From assembly GCA_016718805.1 (NCBI GenBank), contig JADKCP010000011.1, forward strand, positions 1 to 64,000: DNA of 64,000 bases, given 5' to 3'. The stretch's first letter is position 1. Each line of letters opens with the position of its first letter. A program made the translations under genes and the position numbers. Source of the DNA: Bacteroidota bacterium (lineage in GTDB: Bacteria; Bacteroidota; Bacteroidia; UBA4408). This document shows, one piece after another, positions 9,344 to 18,646 of the stretch. The notes beneath the pieces are model-generated. The model was not told where the DNA came from. It made no database searches and saw nothing but the letters and a program-made list of their open reading frames with translations.

Positions 9344-11267
9344 ATGATTAAAATTACTTTACCCGATGGAGCAGTGCGTGAGTACGAAAAAGGTACCACA
9401 GCTATGCAGGTTGCGCTTAGTATAAGCGAAGGACTAGCACGAAATGTATTGGCTGCAAAAGTGAATGGCGCAGTGTGGGATGCTTCAAGAGCAATAAATG
9501 ACGATTCCACGCTTTCATTATTAACCTGGAACGATGCAGATGGAAAAGCTACTTATTGGCATTCATCGGCACATCTTATGGCAGAAGCTTTAGAGGCAAT
9601 TTATCCGGGAACTAAGTTTGGAATTGGTCCTGCAATTGAAAATGGCTTTTATTACGATATTGATTTAGGAGGAAAAGTATTAACGTCGGATGATTTTAAA
9701 AAAATTGAAGACAAAATGCTTGAGTTGGCGCAACAAAAAAACAAGTACCAACGCAGTGAGGTTTCAAAAAACGATGCGATTAATTATTTTACTGAAAAGC
9801 AAGATGAATACAAGTTGGATTTACTAAAGGATCTTGAAGATGGAAGTATAACCTTTTATCAGCAAGGAAACTTTACTGATTTGTGCCGTGGACCACATAT
9901 TCCTGATACCGGTTTTATTAAGGCAGTAAAAATTATGAATATTGCCGGTGCTTATTGGCGAGGTGATGAAAAGAACAAAATGCTTACACGTGTGTATGCT
10001 ATTACTTTTCCAAAACAAAAAGAATTAACCGAATATTTGGCTTTGCTTGAGGAAGCAAAAAAACGTGACCATCGTAAACTTGGAAAGGAGTTAGAGCTTT
10101 TACTTTTCCGAAAAGGTTGGAATGGGTTTACCACTCTGGCTTCCCAAAGGAACAGCTTTACGCGAACGGCTTGAAAATTTTTTGCGGAAAGCACAAGTTA
10201 AAGCAGGATATCAACAGGTAATCACTCCGCATATTGGGAATAAAAATCTTTACATAACCTCAGGACATTACGAAAAGTATGGCGCTGATTCTTTTCAACC
10301 TATACATACTCCAAGAGAAGATGAAGAGTTTTTTTTAAAACCAATGAATTGTCCCCATCATTGTGAAATCTATAAATCATCTCCTAAATCGTACAAGGAT
10401 TTACCAGTTCGCCTGGCTGAATTTGGAACGGTTTATCGGTATGAACAAGCAGGAGAGTTGCATGGACTAACACGTGTTCGAGGATTTACCCAAGATGATG
10501 CTCATTTATTTTGCAGACCAGATCAAGTAAAAGATGAGTTTTGTAAAGTAATAGATTTAGTACTTTATGTATTTAAAGCACTCGACTTTACAGAGTATAC
10601 CGCACAAATTTCATTGCGTGATCCTAACAATAAAGCAAAATACATAGGAAGCGATGAAAACTGGGCGCTGGCTGAACAAGCGATTATTGAATCGGCTCAA
10701 GAAAAGGGTTTAAAAACAAAAGTAGAATATGGTGAAGCTGCATTTTACGGTCCTAAACTAGATTTTATGGTGCGTGATGCAATTGGACGTAAATGGCAAT
10801 TAGGAACTATTCAAGTAGATTACAATTTACCTATACGTTTCGAATTGGAATATACCGGCAGTGATAACTTAAAACATCGACCGGTGATGATTCACCGCGC
10901 ACCTTTTGGCTCGCTCGAACGTTTTGTAGCAGTTTTAATAGAACATTGTGCCGGGAAATTCCCATTGTGGTTGAGTCCGGAACAAATTGCCGTATTGCCG
11001 ATTAGTGAAAAATATAACGAAGAGGCACAAAATGTTTTAAATTTGTTAAATAATTACGATATTCGCGGCTTCGTTGACGAAAGAAACGAAAAAATAGGCA
11101 AAAAAATACGTGATACGGAATTGAAAAAAATTCCATTCATGTTGTTGATTGGAGAAAAAGAAATTGCTGAAAACACCGTTTCTGTAAGGAAACAAGGCGA
11201 GGGAGATTTAGGTAGTTTTACGATTGAAGGCTTCGCCGAGTTGATGAAAAAAGAAATGGTAAACTAA
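9344..11267 (+). CDS. thrS: Threonyl-tRNA synthetase (one apparent frameshift)
   Basis: Charges tRNA-Thr with threonine. TGS domain 1-61; editing domain with HSSAH (residues 73-77) and the LCRGPH cysteine; class II catalytic core with MNCPHHCEIY (zinc ligands), motif 2 around FGTVYRYEQAGELHGLTRVR and motif 3 HRAPFGSLERF; anticodon-binding domain at the C-terminus. The reading frame breaks between 10095 and 10112. As written it is GKELELLLFRKGWNG; the family expects GKELELFTFSEKVGMG. Restoring one T to each of two four-T runs does this and gives 641 residues, the normal length. The gene is essential, so an assembly error is far likelier than a real mutation. First gene of the thrS-infC-rpmI-rplT cluster. 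Confidence 0.9.
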
Positions 11268-11311
11268 TTTATTAGGATATTAAAATTTATAAAATAAGGT
11301 ATTAACTAATC

Positions 11312-11317
11312 AGGAGG
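11312..11317 (+). promoter_or_regulatory. Strong Shine-Dalgarno before infC
   Basis: AGGAGG, with 8 bases to the proposed ATA start at 11326. Bacteroidota messages rarely carry a good Shine-Dalgarno, so a perfect one here stands out and helps fix the unusual start. Confidence 0.65.
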
Positions 11318-11325
11318 ACAAAGGT

Positions 11326-11937
11326 ATAGCAACAAAATATTACAACCCGAATTTCAAGAAGCCTGCAGCACCTGCAGCTCCACGTCCGGATTTTGACAGA
11401 CGATTCAGTAAAAATCCACGCAAAGCAGAAGATACGCATACTATCAATGAACGCATTCGAGCCCGCACTGTTCGGGTAGTTGGAGAGGGCATTGAAACTG
11501 GTATTTTTCCAATTGAAAAGGCACTGCAAATTGCACAAGAAGCAGGTTTGGATCTTGTTGAAATATCCCCAACAGCAGAGCCACCGGTTTGTAAGGTAAT
11601 TGACTATAAGAAGTTTTTATACGAGCAAAAAAAGAAGCAAAAGGAAATTAAAGCCAAAGCTTCTAAAGTGGTTGTAAAAGAAATTCGTTTTGGACCAAAT
11701 ACTGATGAGCATGATTTTAATTTTAAAAAGAACCATGCAGTTAAATTTTTAGAAGAGGGTTCAAAAGTAAAGGCCTTTGTATTTTTTAAAGGAAGATCGA
11801 TATTATTTAAAGAACAAGGTGAAATATTGCTGTTGAAGTTTGCACAAGAATTAGAAGAGATTGGTAAAGTAGAGCAGTTACCCTTGTTGGAAGGAAAAAA
11901 AATGCAAATGATGATTGCACCAAAAAAGTCGAAATAA
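11326..11937 (+). CDS. infC: Translation initiation factor IF-3, ATA start
   Basis: IF-3 binds the 30S subunit and checks initiator codon and tRNA. The N-terminal domain contains TINERIRARTVRVVGEG and IETGIFPIEKALQIAQEAGLDLVEI; the linker and C-terminal domain contain KEIRFGPNTDEHDFNFK and KVKAFVFFKGR. The frame opens after a stop at 11290-11292 and has no ATG, GTG or TTG before the conserved N-terminal domain. ATA at 11326, 8 bases after AGGAGG, gives 203 residues with a short basic tail typical of Bacteroidota IF-3. Rare starts are an established feature of infC (AUU in E. coli) and let IF-3 repress its own translation. A TTG at 11548 would delete the N-terminal domain. Confidence 0.85.
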   Translation: MATKYYNPNFKKPAAPAAPRPDFDRRFSKNPRKAEDTHTINERIRARTVRVVGEGIETGIFPIEKALQIAQEAGLDLVEISPTAEPPVCKVIDYKKFLYEQKKKQKEIKAKASKVVVKEIRFGPNTDEHDFNFKKNHAVKFLEEGSKVKAFVFFKGRSILFKEQGEILLLKFAQELEEIGKVEQLPLLEGKKMQMMIAPKKSK

Positions 11938-12021
11938 ATAAACTGAAGTTTAATCTATATAGTTTAAACCAAGGTATAAAGAGAGTATAAATCAACAATT
12001 AAATAAATAATAAAAACAGAG

Positions 12022-12222
12022 ATGCCTAAAATGAAAACCAATTCCAGTGCAAAGAAGAGATTCTCTATCACCGGATCAGGAAAAATTAAAAGAAAGCACG
12101 CTTTTAAAAGTCATATTTTGACTAAAAAAAGCACCAAGAGAAAAAGAAATTTATCAAACCCAACATTAGTTAATGATGCCGATTTAGGTGGAGTTAAACG
12201 AATGTTGAACATTGGTAAATAA
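12022..12222 (+). CDS. rpmI: 50S ribosomal protein L35
   Basis: 66 residues, the normal size, very basic: starts MPKMKTNSSAKKRF, then GSGKIKRKHAFKSHILTKKS, the conserved L35 core. A component of the large subunit. It lies 84 bases after infC and before rplT, the order conserved across bacteria. The gap to rplT (12223-12326) holds a small hairpin (CGCTT, 5-base loop, AAGCG at 12229-12243), which could be part of an operon control element; that role is speculative. Confidence 0.95.
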   Translation: MPKMKTNSSAKKRFSITGSGKIKRKHAFKSHILTKKSTKRKRNLSNPTLVNDADLGGVKRMLNIGK

Positions 12223-12326
12223 TTTATCCGCTTCTTTTAAGCGCAGAGTAAAATCAGTATTAACCTGAATTGTAGCAAACAAGTTTTCGCTAAGTCGAAA
12301 CGCTCAATTCAAAAAAACAAAACAAA

Positions 12327-12671
12327 ATGCCAAGATCAGTCAACTCGGTAGCGAGTAAAGCTAGAAGAAAAAAAATCCTCAATCAAACCAAAGGTTATTG
12401 GGGTGCCCGTAAAAACGTGTATACGGTTGCAAAAAATACGTTAGAAAAAGGATTAACTTACGCTTACCGCGATAGAAAAACCAAAAAAAGGAATTTCCGT
12501 GGTTTGTGGATTCAACGTATCAATGCTGGTATTCGCCCCCATGGAATGTCGTATTCCGAATTTATGGGTAAAATACATGCTAAGAATGTGCAGTTAAACC
12601 GTAAGGTACTTGCCGACTTAGCAATGAATCATCCGGCTGCTTTTAAAGCAGTGGTTGATGCGGTAAAGTAA
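12327..12671 (+). CDS. rplT: 50S ribosomal protein L20
   Basis: 114 residues, normal length: MPRSVNSVASKARRKKIL, then TKGYWGARKNVYTVA and the RINAGIRPHGMSYSEFM region of the globular C-terminal domain. L20 binds 23S rRNA early in 50S assembly and in several bacteria represses the infC-rpmI-rplT operon. It is last in the cluster and followed 29 bases later by a clear terminator. Confidence 0.95.
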   Translation: MPRSVNSVASKARRKKILNQTKGYWGARKNVYTVAKNTLEKGLTYAYRDRKTKKRNFRGLWIQRINAGIRPHGMSYSEFMGKIHAKNVQLNRKVLADLAMNHPAAFKAVVDAVK

Positions 12672-12700
12672 ATTTTACTTGTTTTCAAAAACAAAAAAAG

Positions 12701-12724
12701 CTCAGGATTACCTGAGTTTTTTTT
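12701..12724 (+). terminator. Intrinsic terminator after rplT
   Basis: CTCAGG (12701-12706), ATTA loop, CCTGAG (12711-12716), then eight T, with an A-run before it. It ends the thrS-infC-rpmI-rplT transcript. Confidence 0.85.
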
Positions 12725-12863
12725 GTTTCTATAATCACCTACTAGTAAAAAAATTAGCCCTATCTAGTTATCAAATTAATGCGTACAATAAACTGTTAAC
12801 TTCATTGTTAATATATACCTATAACTGTTTTTATATATGCATTGCTATTTGTATCTTTGCCCG

Positions 12864-13676
12864 ATGTTTAAAAAAGTTAGCAGCCTTTTATTGATTGCCT
12901 GCGCACTCATTTTTACTTCTTGTAATACTTACAACCGTTTACTTAAAAGCTCTGATTTTGAGTTAAAATATAGTAAGGCAGTAGAATATTATTCTAAAAA
13001 AAATTATGTTAAAGCCTTGCCATTACTGGAGGAGTTGATGACAGTTTACCGAGGTACAGCAAAAGCCGAACAGGTTTCATATTATTATGCTTACAGTAAT
13101 TTTGGATTAGGCGATTACTTATTAGCAAGCTATCATTTAAAGAACTTTGTAAGAACATTTCCTAAAAGTGAATTCGCTGAAGAAGCAATGTTTACCAGTG
13201 CTTATTGCTATTTTTTAGATTCACCTAGTTACAGTTTAGATCAGGAAAATACAGTTAAAGCGATTAACGAATTTCAGTTATTTATAAATTTATACCCTTC
13301 GAGTGAACGAATTAAAGATTGCAACGAATACATTGATAAATTAAGAAGCAAACTGGAGCGTAAATATTATGAAATAGCTTTGTTGTATTATAACATTGAA
13401 GATTATAAAGCATCCATGCAAGCTTTCAAAAATTTATTGAAGGATTTTCCTGATAATCCTTACCGAGAAGAAGCTAATTTTATGATTTTAAAGTCAAACT
13501 ATTTATTGGCTAAAAATAGTGTTATCGAAAAGCGAAGTGAACGTTATAAATCCACCATCGAAAACTATTATAAATTTATAGATAAATACAGTAACAGTAA
13601 ATATTTGTCTGAAGCTGAATCGATTTTTGAATCATCACAGAAGCAATTAAATAAAGAGAAACAAGAGAAATCATAA
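12864..13676 (+). CDS. bamD: Outer-membrane assembly lipoprotein BamD
   Basis: Part of the BAM complex that inserts beta-barrel proteins into the outer membrane. Start ATG 12864 (MFKKVSSLLLIACALIFTSC) gives a lipoprotein signal with the lipobox cysteine in FTSCN. Five TPR-like repeats follow (KNYVKALPLLEELMTVYRG, FGLGDYLLASYHLKNFV, YFLDSPSYSLDQENTVKAI and on), about 270 residues, typical for the family. A -7-like TATCTTTG (12852-12859) lies only 4 bases before the ATG, so the message may be nearly leaderless; its -33 partner is poor. It is followed 16 bases later by rpoZ, the common Bacteroidota arrangement. Confidence 0.85.
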   Translation: MFKKVSSLLLIACALIFTSCNTYNRLLKSSDFELKYSKAVEYYSKKNYVKALPLLEELMTVYRGTAKAEQVSYYYAYSNFGLGDYLLASYHLKNFVRTFPKSEFAEEAMFTSAYCYFLDSPSYSLDQENTVKAINEFQLFINLYPSSERIKDCNEYIDKLRSKLERKYYEIALLYYNIEDYKASMQAFKNLLKDFPDNPYREEANFMILKSNYLLAKNSVIEKRSERYKSTIENYYKFIDKYSNSKYLSEAESIFESSQKQLNKEKQEKS

Positions 13677-13692
13677 TTTAAATAAACAGAGC

Positions 13693-14019
13693 ATGAGTTA
13701 CAAAAAAACAGCTGCCGAATCATCTACTATCACTAGAGATTTAAGAGATTTAGACGCAACAACAGGTAATATTTATGAAACACTAGCTATCATTTCTAAA
13801 CGTGCCAATCAAATCAGCACTGAAATGAAGGAAGAGTTAAATAACAAATTAAGCGAGTTTGCAACTTCTAGCGATAATTTAGAAGAAGTGTTCGAAAACC
13901 GCGAACAAATTGAAGTTTCTAAACATTATGAAAAACTTCCAAAACCGGTATTGATTGCTATTCAAGAATTTGCAGAAGGAAAAATTTATTCGCGAAACCC
14001 TGCAAAAGAAACTAACTAA
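13693..14019 (+). CDS. rpoZ: RNA polymerase omega subunit, Bacteroidota type
   Basis: 108 residues. ATTGNIYETLAIISKRANQI carries the omega signature (NxYE, I, RANQ), and the C-terminal half (NLEEVFENREQIEVSKHYEK, LPKPVLIAIQEFAEGKIY) is the Bacteroidota extension. Omega wraps the beta-prime C-terminus and aids core assembly. It lies between bamD and coaBC; rpoZ next to coaBC is a widely conserved pairing. Confidence 0.85.
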   Translation: MSYKKTAAESSTITRDLRDLDATTGNIYETLAIISKRANQISTEMKEELNNKLSEFATSSDNLEEVFENREQIEVSKHYEKLPKPVLIAIQEFAEGKIYSRNPAKETN

Positions 14020-14040
14020 TTTCTTAATTGAAAATGTTTT

Positions 14041-14090
14041 CCGGCTGTTGTGCTACTGTATATAACAGTATACTAACAGCCGGATTTTAT
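14041..14090 (+). terminator. Two-part hairpin between rpoZ and coaBC
   Basis: CCGGCTGTT (14041-14049) pairs with AACAGCCGG (14075-14083). Inside it TACTGT and ACAGTA form a second short stem, and ATTTTATTT follows. It looks like a rho-independent terminator or attenuator, ending 8 bases before the coaBC ATG. Confidence 0.6.
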
Positions 14091-14098
14091 TTGGTGAA

Positions 14099-15298
14099 AT
14101 GCTAAAAAATAAAAAAATACTTCTTGCCATTACCGGCAGTATTGCGGCTTATAAAACAGCCGTTTTAGTTCGTTTACTTGTAAAGGAAGGGGCCCAGGTA
14201 AAAGTATTGATGACAACCAATGCCAAGGAGTTTATTAGTCCACTCACTTTATCCACTTTATCAAAGCATCCGGTGCTTTCTGAATTTACAAACAGTAAGG
14301 ATGGTCAGTGGAACAATCATGTTGATTTAGCGCTATGGGCCGATTTATTGGTAATTGCTCCAGCATCAGCCAATACACTTGCTAAAATGGCTCTGGGTGT
14401 TTGTGATAACTTAGTATTAGCCACCTACTTATCGGCGAAATGTAAAGTAATGCTTGCACCGGCCATGGACCTCGATATGTATCAACATCCCAGCACTAAA
14501 AAAAATTTAGAGGCATTAAAAAGTTACGGTAACCTGGTATTATCAGCAGGATTTGGTGAATTGGCTAGTGGGTTAACAGGAGAAGGAAGAATGGCCGAAC
14601 CTGAAGAAATTGTTGCGGAAATAAAAAAGTTCTTTACTACTAATTTGCCGTTAGCCGGAAAAAAAGTACTAATTACTGCAGGTCCAACCTATGAAGCAAT
14701 TGATGCAGTGCGTTTTATTGGAAATCATAGCAGTGGGAAAATGGGAATGGCTTTGGCCGAGCAAATGGCTGCAATGGGCGCACAAGTGCATTTGGTAATG
14801 GGCCCAAGTAGCTTAAAATCTAACAATTTAGGTATTACCAGAATAGATGTTGTTTCGGCTGATGATATGTGGCAAGCTTGTCGTAATTTGTTTAAATCAT
14901 GCGATATTGCTGTACTTTCGGCTGCTGTTGCTGATTTTAAACCTTCCAAGACAGCAACAAATAAAATTAAGAAGTCGAGCGGTTTCAGTACTATTGAATT
15001 AGAATATACCACAGATATTTTGGCATCGCTTGGAAAACTAAAGAAGAAACAGCAAATATTAGTAGGTTTTGCACTTGAAACCGATAATGAAATTGAGCAT
15101 GCTAAAGCCAAGATTAAAAATAAAAATCTCGATTTTATTGTTTTAAATTCATTAAACGACAAAGGAGCAGGCTTTAAAAGCGATACCAATAAAATTACAC
15201 TTATTGACAAGCATAATAAAATTACGAAATTTGAGTTGAAAAGTAAGCAGGAAGTAGCTATTGATATTGTTCAAAAAGTGATTGAAATAGTTCGCTAA
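14099..15298 (+). CDS. coaBC: Bifunctional PPC decarboxylase / PPC synthetase
   Basis: Two steps of coenzyme A synthesis: CoaB joins cysteine to 4'-phosphopantothenate (CTP-dependent), CoaC decarboxylates the product using FMN. The N-terminal flavoprotein domain (1-180) has TGSIAAYKTAVLVRLL, the active-site His in WNNHVDLALWAD and PAMDLDMYQHPST. The C-terminal CoaB domain (about 186-399) starts KKVLITAGPTYEAIDAVRFI and has NHSSGKMG. 399 residues, normal for the fusion. Confidence 0.95.
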   Translation: MLKNKKILLAITGSIAAYKTAVLVRLLVKEGAQVKVLMTTNAKEFISPLTLSTLSKHPVLSEFTNSKDGQWNNHVDLALWADLLVIAPASANTLAKMALGVCDNLVLATYLSAKCKVMLAPAMDLDMYQHPSTKKNLEALKSYGNLVLSAGFGELASGLTGEGRMAEPEEIVAEIKKFFTTNLPLAGKKVLITAGPTYEAIDAVRFIGNHSSGKMGMALAEQMAAMGAQVHLVMGPSSLKSNNLGITRIDVVSADDMWQACRNLFKSCDIAVLSAAVADFKPSKTATNKIKKSSGFSTIELEYTTDILASLGKLKKKQQILVGFALETDNEIEHAKAKIKNKNLDFIVLNSLNDKGAGFKSDTNKITLIDKHNKITKFELKSKQEVAIDIVQKVIEIVR

Positions 15299-15353
15299 AA
15301 ACTTCAATAAAAACTCTACTAGCATAAAAGTAAAGACACGATTGAACTTGGTA

Positions 15354-16262
15354 ATGATGACAAAAAGTAAATTAATTGCGATTATCTTTTTTTGTGTATT
15401 AAGTATTGAAACGCTTATTGCCCAAGAGCTGAATTGTTCAGTAACTGTAAACTCAACACAAATTTCAGGAACCGATAAAAAGATTTATTCGAGTATGCAA
15501 AAGTCTATTTTCGAGTTTATAAACAGTACTAAATGGACGAATGACATATTTAAAACTGAAGAACGAATTGAATGTAGTATGCTTATAAATATTACCGAAC
15601 GCATTGGTGTTGATGAATTTAAAGCCACTATGCAATTGCAAATTCGCCGACCGGTTTATAAAAGCTCCTACAGTACCAATTTGTTGAATTATATGGACAA
15701 TGATTTTACCTTTAAATATGTTGAATTTCAACCCATCGTTTTTGCTGAAAATACATACACCGATAATTTGAGTTCGATGTTATCTTTTTATGCTTACATG
15801 ATTATTGGAATTGATTATGATAGTTTCACAATGAACGGAGGACAACCATTTTTTGTGAAAGCACAAACCGTTGTAAATAATGCTCAATCAGCAACTGATA
15901 AGGGTTGGAAATCGTTTGATGGCGATAAAAATAAATACTGGTTTTGCGAAAATATGCTCAATTCTAATTATAAATTGATTCGACAAGCTATGTATAAATA
16001 TCACCGAACCGGTTTAGATTTAATGAGTACCAAAATGGAAGAAGGGCGAACAGCTATTTCAGAATGTTTAATAAGTTTAAAGACAACTTATGATGTTACC
16101 CCAAATTCCTATTTAATGCAGGTATTTTTTAATGCCAAGGCCGATGAAATTGTAAATATTTTTACTCCGGCTTTCCCTGAACAAAAAGCAAAATTGCTCA
16201 ACGTATTAAATGTAATTGATCCGGGAAATTCGAGCAAGTACAGCAAAATAATGGGTAATTAA
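15354..16262 (+). CDS. DUF4835 family exported protein
   Basis: A Bacteroidota-specific family, usually found between coaBC and recN, with no established biochemical role. The N-terminus (MMTKSKLIAIIFFCVLSIET to LIAQ) is a signal peptide, so it is probably periplasmic or outer-membrane associated. Family hallmarks are LNCSVTVNSTQI, LQIRRPVYKSSYST, LLNYMDNDFTFKY, MLSFYAYMIIGIDYDSF and FNAKADEIVNIF. 302 residues. An upstream TTG (15342) would add four residues, but two consecutive ATG codons (15354, 15357) are better starts. recN is not the next gene here, so synteny breaks at this point. Confidence 0.75.
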   Translation: MMTKSKLIAIIFFCVLSIETLIAQELNCSVTVNSTQISGTDKKIYSSMQKSIFEFINSTKWTNDIFKTEERIECSMLINITERIGVDEFKATMQLQIRRPVYKSSYSTNLLNYMDNDFTFKYVEFQPIVFAENTYTDNLSSMLSFYAYMIIGIDYDSFTMNGGQPFFVKAQTVVNNAQSATDKGWKSFDGDKNKYWFCENMLNSNYKLIRQAMYKYHRTGLDLMSTKMEEGRTAISECLISLKTTYDVTPNSYLMQVFFNAKADEIVNIFTPAFPEQKAKLLNVLNVIDPGNSSKYSKIMGN

Positions 16263-16644
16263 ATATACCATTGACTAGTTTTGGGGCTTCCTATTCAGTT
16301 TCAAAAATAAACTACCTGGTATACTATTTTTGGCAATGTGATCTTCTATACATTATTTAATTAAACCAAAAGCCAAAAACTCGCTTGCTTACATATCAAG
16401 TGTAAGTTCGACTCCTTAATAAAAGCTGTTATTAAAAAGTTCCGAAAAATAACTGCGTGAATTAATGCGGTAAAGTATACTAGAACTGTGAAGCTGCCGT
16501 TTTTTTAAACAAACCAATCGAGTTCAAACCTGTTTAGAAAGCAGAATTTTCGATTAATAAATCACATATTTATCGTTACAACTATATGGTGACGCTTAGT
16601 CCGATATTTTTTCTATTTTTGCCGCCTTATCATTTTTAACCGCT
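16263..16644. other. 382-base gap before the polysaccharide locus
   Basis: No protein or RNA gene found. TATTTTTG at 16614-16621 fits a -7 element 23 bases before the next ATG, but no TTTG lies at the right distance. The break in the usual coaBC-DUF4835-recN order falls here. Confidence 0.4.
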
Positions 16645-17664
16645 ATGTTGGAAAATTCGAACGGGCAAAGAGAATTTAACTCTTCAAATTTGATTGCATT
16701 GGTATTGAAATGGAAAAAGCAATTAGCAACAGTTGCGGCCATTGCATTTTTGATTTCCACCATTGTGGCATTTTTTATACTTGAGCCTAAATTTAAGTCT
16801 ACCGTGGTGCTATTTCCTGCCAGTACAGCATCCATCTCTAAATCCTTATTGATTTTAAATCCTCAGGAAAAGGATGATATATTAAAATTTGGTGAAGAAG
16901 CTGAAGCTGAACAATTGCTTCAAATTTTAAATTCAGATGAAATTCGTGAACGTATTTGCAAAAAGTACGATTTGCTGCATCATTATGAAATTGATGATAA
17001 CGAAAAATACAAACTCACTAAATTGTACGATAAATACGAAGACAATATTAGCTTTAGAAGAACTGAATTAATGTCGGTTAAAATTGAAGTGTTGGATAAA
17101 GATCCAAAAATAGCCTGCGATATTGCCAACGATATATCGAGTTTACTAGATACCATTAAAAATAAAGTGCAGCATGAACGTGCCTTAATGGGATTAAAAA
17201 TTGTTGAAGGAGAATATTACGGATTAAAGCAAGAAATTAAAGATATTGAAGACTCCTTAAAAACGCTGAGATTAATGGGTATAAACGATTATGAAAGTCA
17301 ATCAGCCGCTTTTAACGAACAATATGCAACTGCCTTAGCTAAAGGAAACAATGCAGGAGTGAAGCAATTGGAAGATAAAATCAAAATCTTGTCGGAATAT
17401 GGGGGAGCTTATTTATCAATGGGAAATTATGTAGAGTTGTTGCGTGAACAATTGAGTTTAGTAAAAGCAAAATACCAGGAAGCAAAGGTAGATGCTGAAA
17501 AAAATATTGCAGCAAAATTTATCATAAACCGAGGTTATATAGCCGAAAAAAAATCGTATCCTATTCGATGGCTGGTTATAGCTGCTAGTATGGTTTCATC
17601 ACTTTTATTTGCGTTACTTTTTATTATCGGATACGAAAACTATTACACTATAAACAAAAAATAA
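16645..17664 (+). CDS. Wzz-like polysaccharide chain-length protein (copy 1)
   Basis: 339 residues with the topology of polysaccharide co-polymerases: a transmembrane helix near 25-50 (KWKKQLATVAAIAFLIST), a Wzz-type domain (LEPKFKSTVVLFPAS), a long coiled-coil periplasmic region (residues 150-290), then SYPIRWLVIAASMVSSLLFA as the second membrane helix. No cytoplasmic BY-kinase domain follows, so it resembles Wzz rather than Wzc. Such proteins set the length of polysaccharide chains made by Wzy. The stop is directly abutted by the ATG of a related gene, so the two are co-translated. No glycosyltransferases lie in the locus. Confidence 0.7.
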   Translation: MLENSNGQREFNSSNLIALVLKWKKQLATVAAIAFLISTIVAFFILEPKFKSTVVLFPASTASISKSLLILNPQEKDDILKFGEEAEAEQLLQILNSDEIRERICKKYDLLHHYEIDDNEKYKLTKLYDKYEDNISFRRTELMSVKIEVLDKDPKIACDIANDISSLLDTIKNKVQHERALMGLKIVEGEYYGLKQEIKDIEDSLKTLRLMGINDYESQSAAFNEQYATALAKGNNAGVKQLEDKIKILSEYGGAYLSMGNYVELLREQLSLVKAKYQEAKVDAEKNIAAKFIINRGYIAEKKSYPIRWLVIAASMVSSLLFALLFIIGYENYYTINKK

Positions 17665-18636
17665 ATGGCTCAGGAATTTAATAGCTCCAACATGCTTCAG
17701 CTAATTTTGAAATGGAAGAAGCAATTGATTATTGTGTTGATTATTTCGGTTGTTAGTTCGGCTTTTTTTTCGAGCAGCCTCTTTATCAAACCAAAATACA
17801 AATCGACAGCAGTAGCCTACCCAATTAATCTATTGCCTTATGGGGAAGAGTCAACTACTGAGCAATTGTTGCAATTATTGCAATCGGTTGCCGTGCGTGA
17901 TTGCGTTTTAACAAAGTTACACCTTGCACAACATTACAAAATTGATGACAGTTATCCCTTAGGCAAATCCTATGTTTTAGCTGAGTGGTCAGAAAATATT
18001 ACCATCGGTAAAACCGACCTTGAATCGGCTGAGATTAAAGTATTGGATACTGATCCGGATACAGCTTGTGTTATAGTGAATGAAATTGTAAATCAAGCGA
18101 ATCTATTGGCCCGTTCCTTACAACGAAAAAGTTCGGCCGAATTAATTGTGATGTACAAAAAGCAATTATCCGATATTAAAAACAACATCGACTCAATGGA
18201 TTCTGCCATTAAAATTTTGCGAACAGATTATGGCATTACAGAGTTTGATGCACAAGTTAAAGAAGTTACCAGGGGATATTTAAAAACTGCCGGAAGTTCT
18301 TCCAATGTTGATAAAATGAAAGATGTAGAAGCTGTTAAATTGATGCGAAATTTTCAAGAAAAAGGAGGAGAATATTTAACGCTTAAAAATTTAATTAATT
18401 CGCAAAAGTCATTTTATTTTAAAAAATTGGAAGAATTCAATTTGGTAAGAACCGATATGGATAAAAAACTTACTTATTCTAATTTGGTATCGAAACCTTC
18501 GCCTGCTAATAAAAAATCATATCCTGTTCGATGGATGATTGTTTTAATCAGTGCAATTTCCTCCATCTTCTTTGCGCTGATTGTAATTGGATACATCGAT
18601 AGAAAGAATGCTTTTACTGAAATCATAGAAAAATAA
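17665..18636 (+). CDS. Wzz-like polysaccharide chain-length protein (copy 2)
   Basis: 323 residues, a diverged duplicate of the preceding gene. Both begin with FNSSN followed by KWKKQL in the first membrane helix, share EQLLQxL and LDTDPDTACVIVNEI (LDKDPKIACDIANDI in copy 1), and end with KKSYPxRW before the second membrane helix. Copy 2 lacks the insert after the first helix. The start ATG directly follows the previous stop. Two paralogues in tandem suggest a hetero-oligomeric co-polymerase or two chain-length classes; that is inference. Confidence 0.7.
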   Translation: MAQEFNSSNMLQLILKWKKQLIIVLIISVVSSAFFSSSLFIKPKYKSTAVAYPINLLPYGEESTTEQLLQLLQSVAVRDCVLTKLHLAQHYKIDDSYPLGKSYVLAEWSENITIGKTDLESAEIKVLDTDPDTACVIVNEIVNQANLLARSLQRKSSAELIVMYKKQLSDIKNNIDSMDSAIKILRTDYGITEFDAQVKEVTRGYLKTAGSSSNVDKMKDVEAVKLMRNFQEKGGEYLTLKNLINSQKSFYFKKLEEFNLVRTDMDKKLTYSNLVSKPSPANKKSYPVRWMIVLISAISSIFFALIVIGYIDRKNAFTEIIEK

Positions 18637-18646
18637 AATCCTTTCG

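Noticed and set aside
12229..12243. Hairpin between rpmI and rplT as an L20 leader
   Set aside because: Only a 5-base stem; no match to the known L20-binding pseudoknot or rRNA mimic could be shown.
12852..12859. Full promoter for bamD
   Set aside because: The -7 element TATCTTTG is good, but no TTTG lies 19 bases upstream, and transcription would begin at or after the ATG.
14725..15210. 161-residue antisense open frame
   Set aside because: A shadow of coaBC: the sense protein has clear CoaB motifs throughout; the antisense one is Ser/Leu-rich with no motif.
16380..16440. tRNA-like 3' fragment (GTAAGTTCGACTCCTTA)
   Set aside because: The TTCGACTC loop and a 4-base stem resemble a T-arm, but no acceptor stem, D-arm or anticodon arm could be fitted around it.
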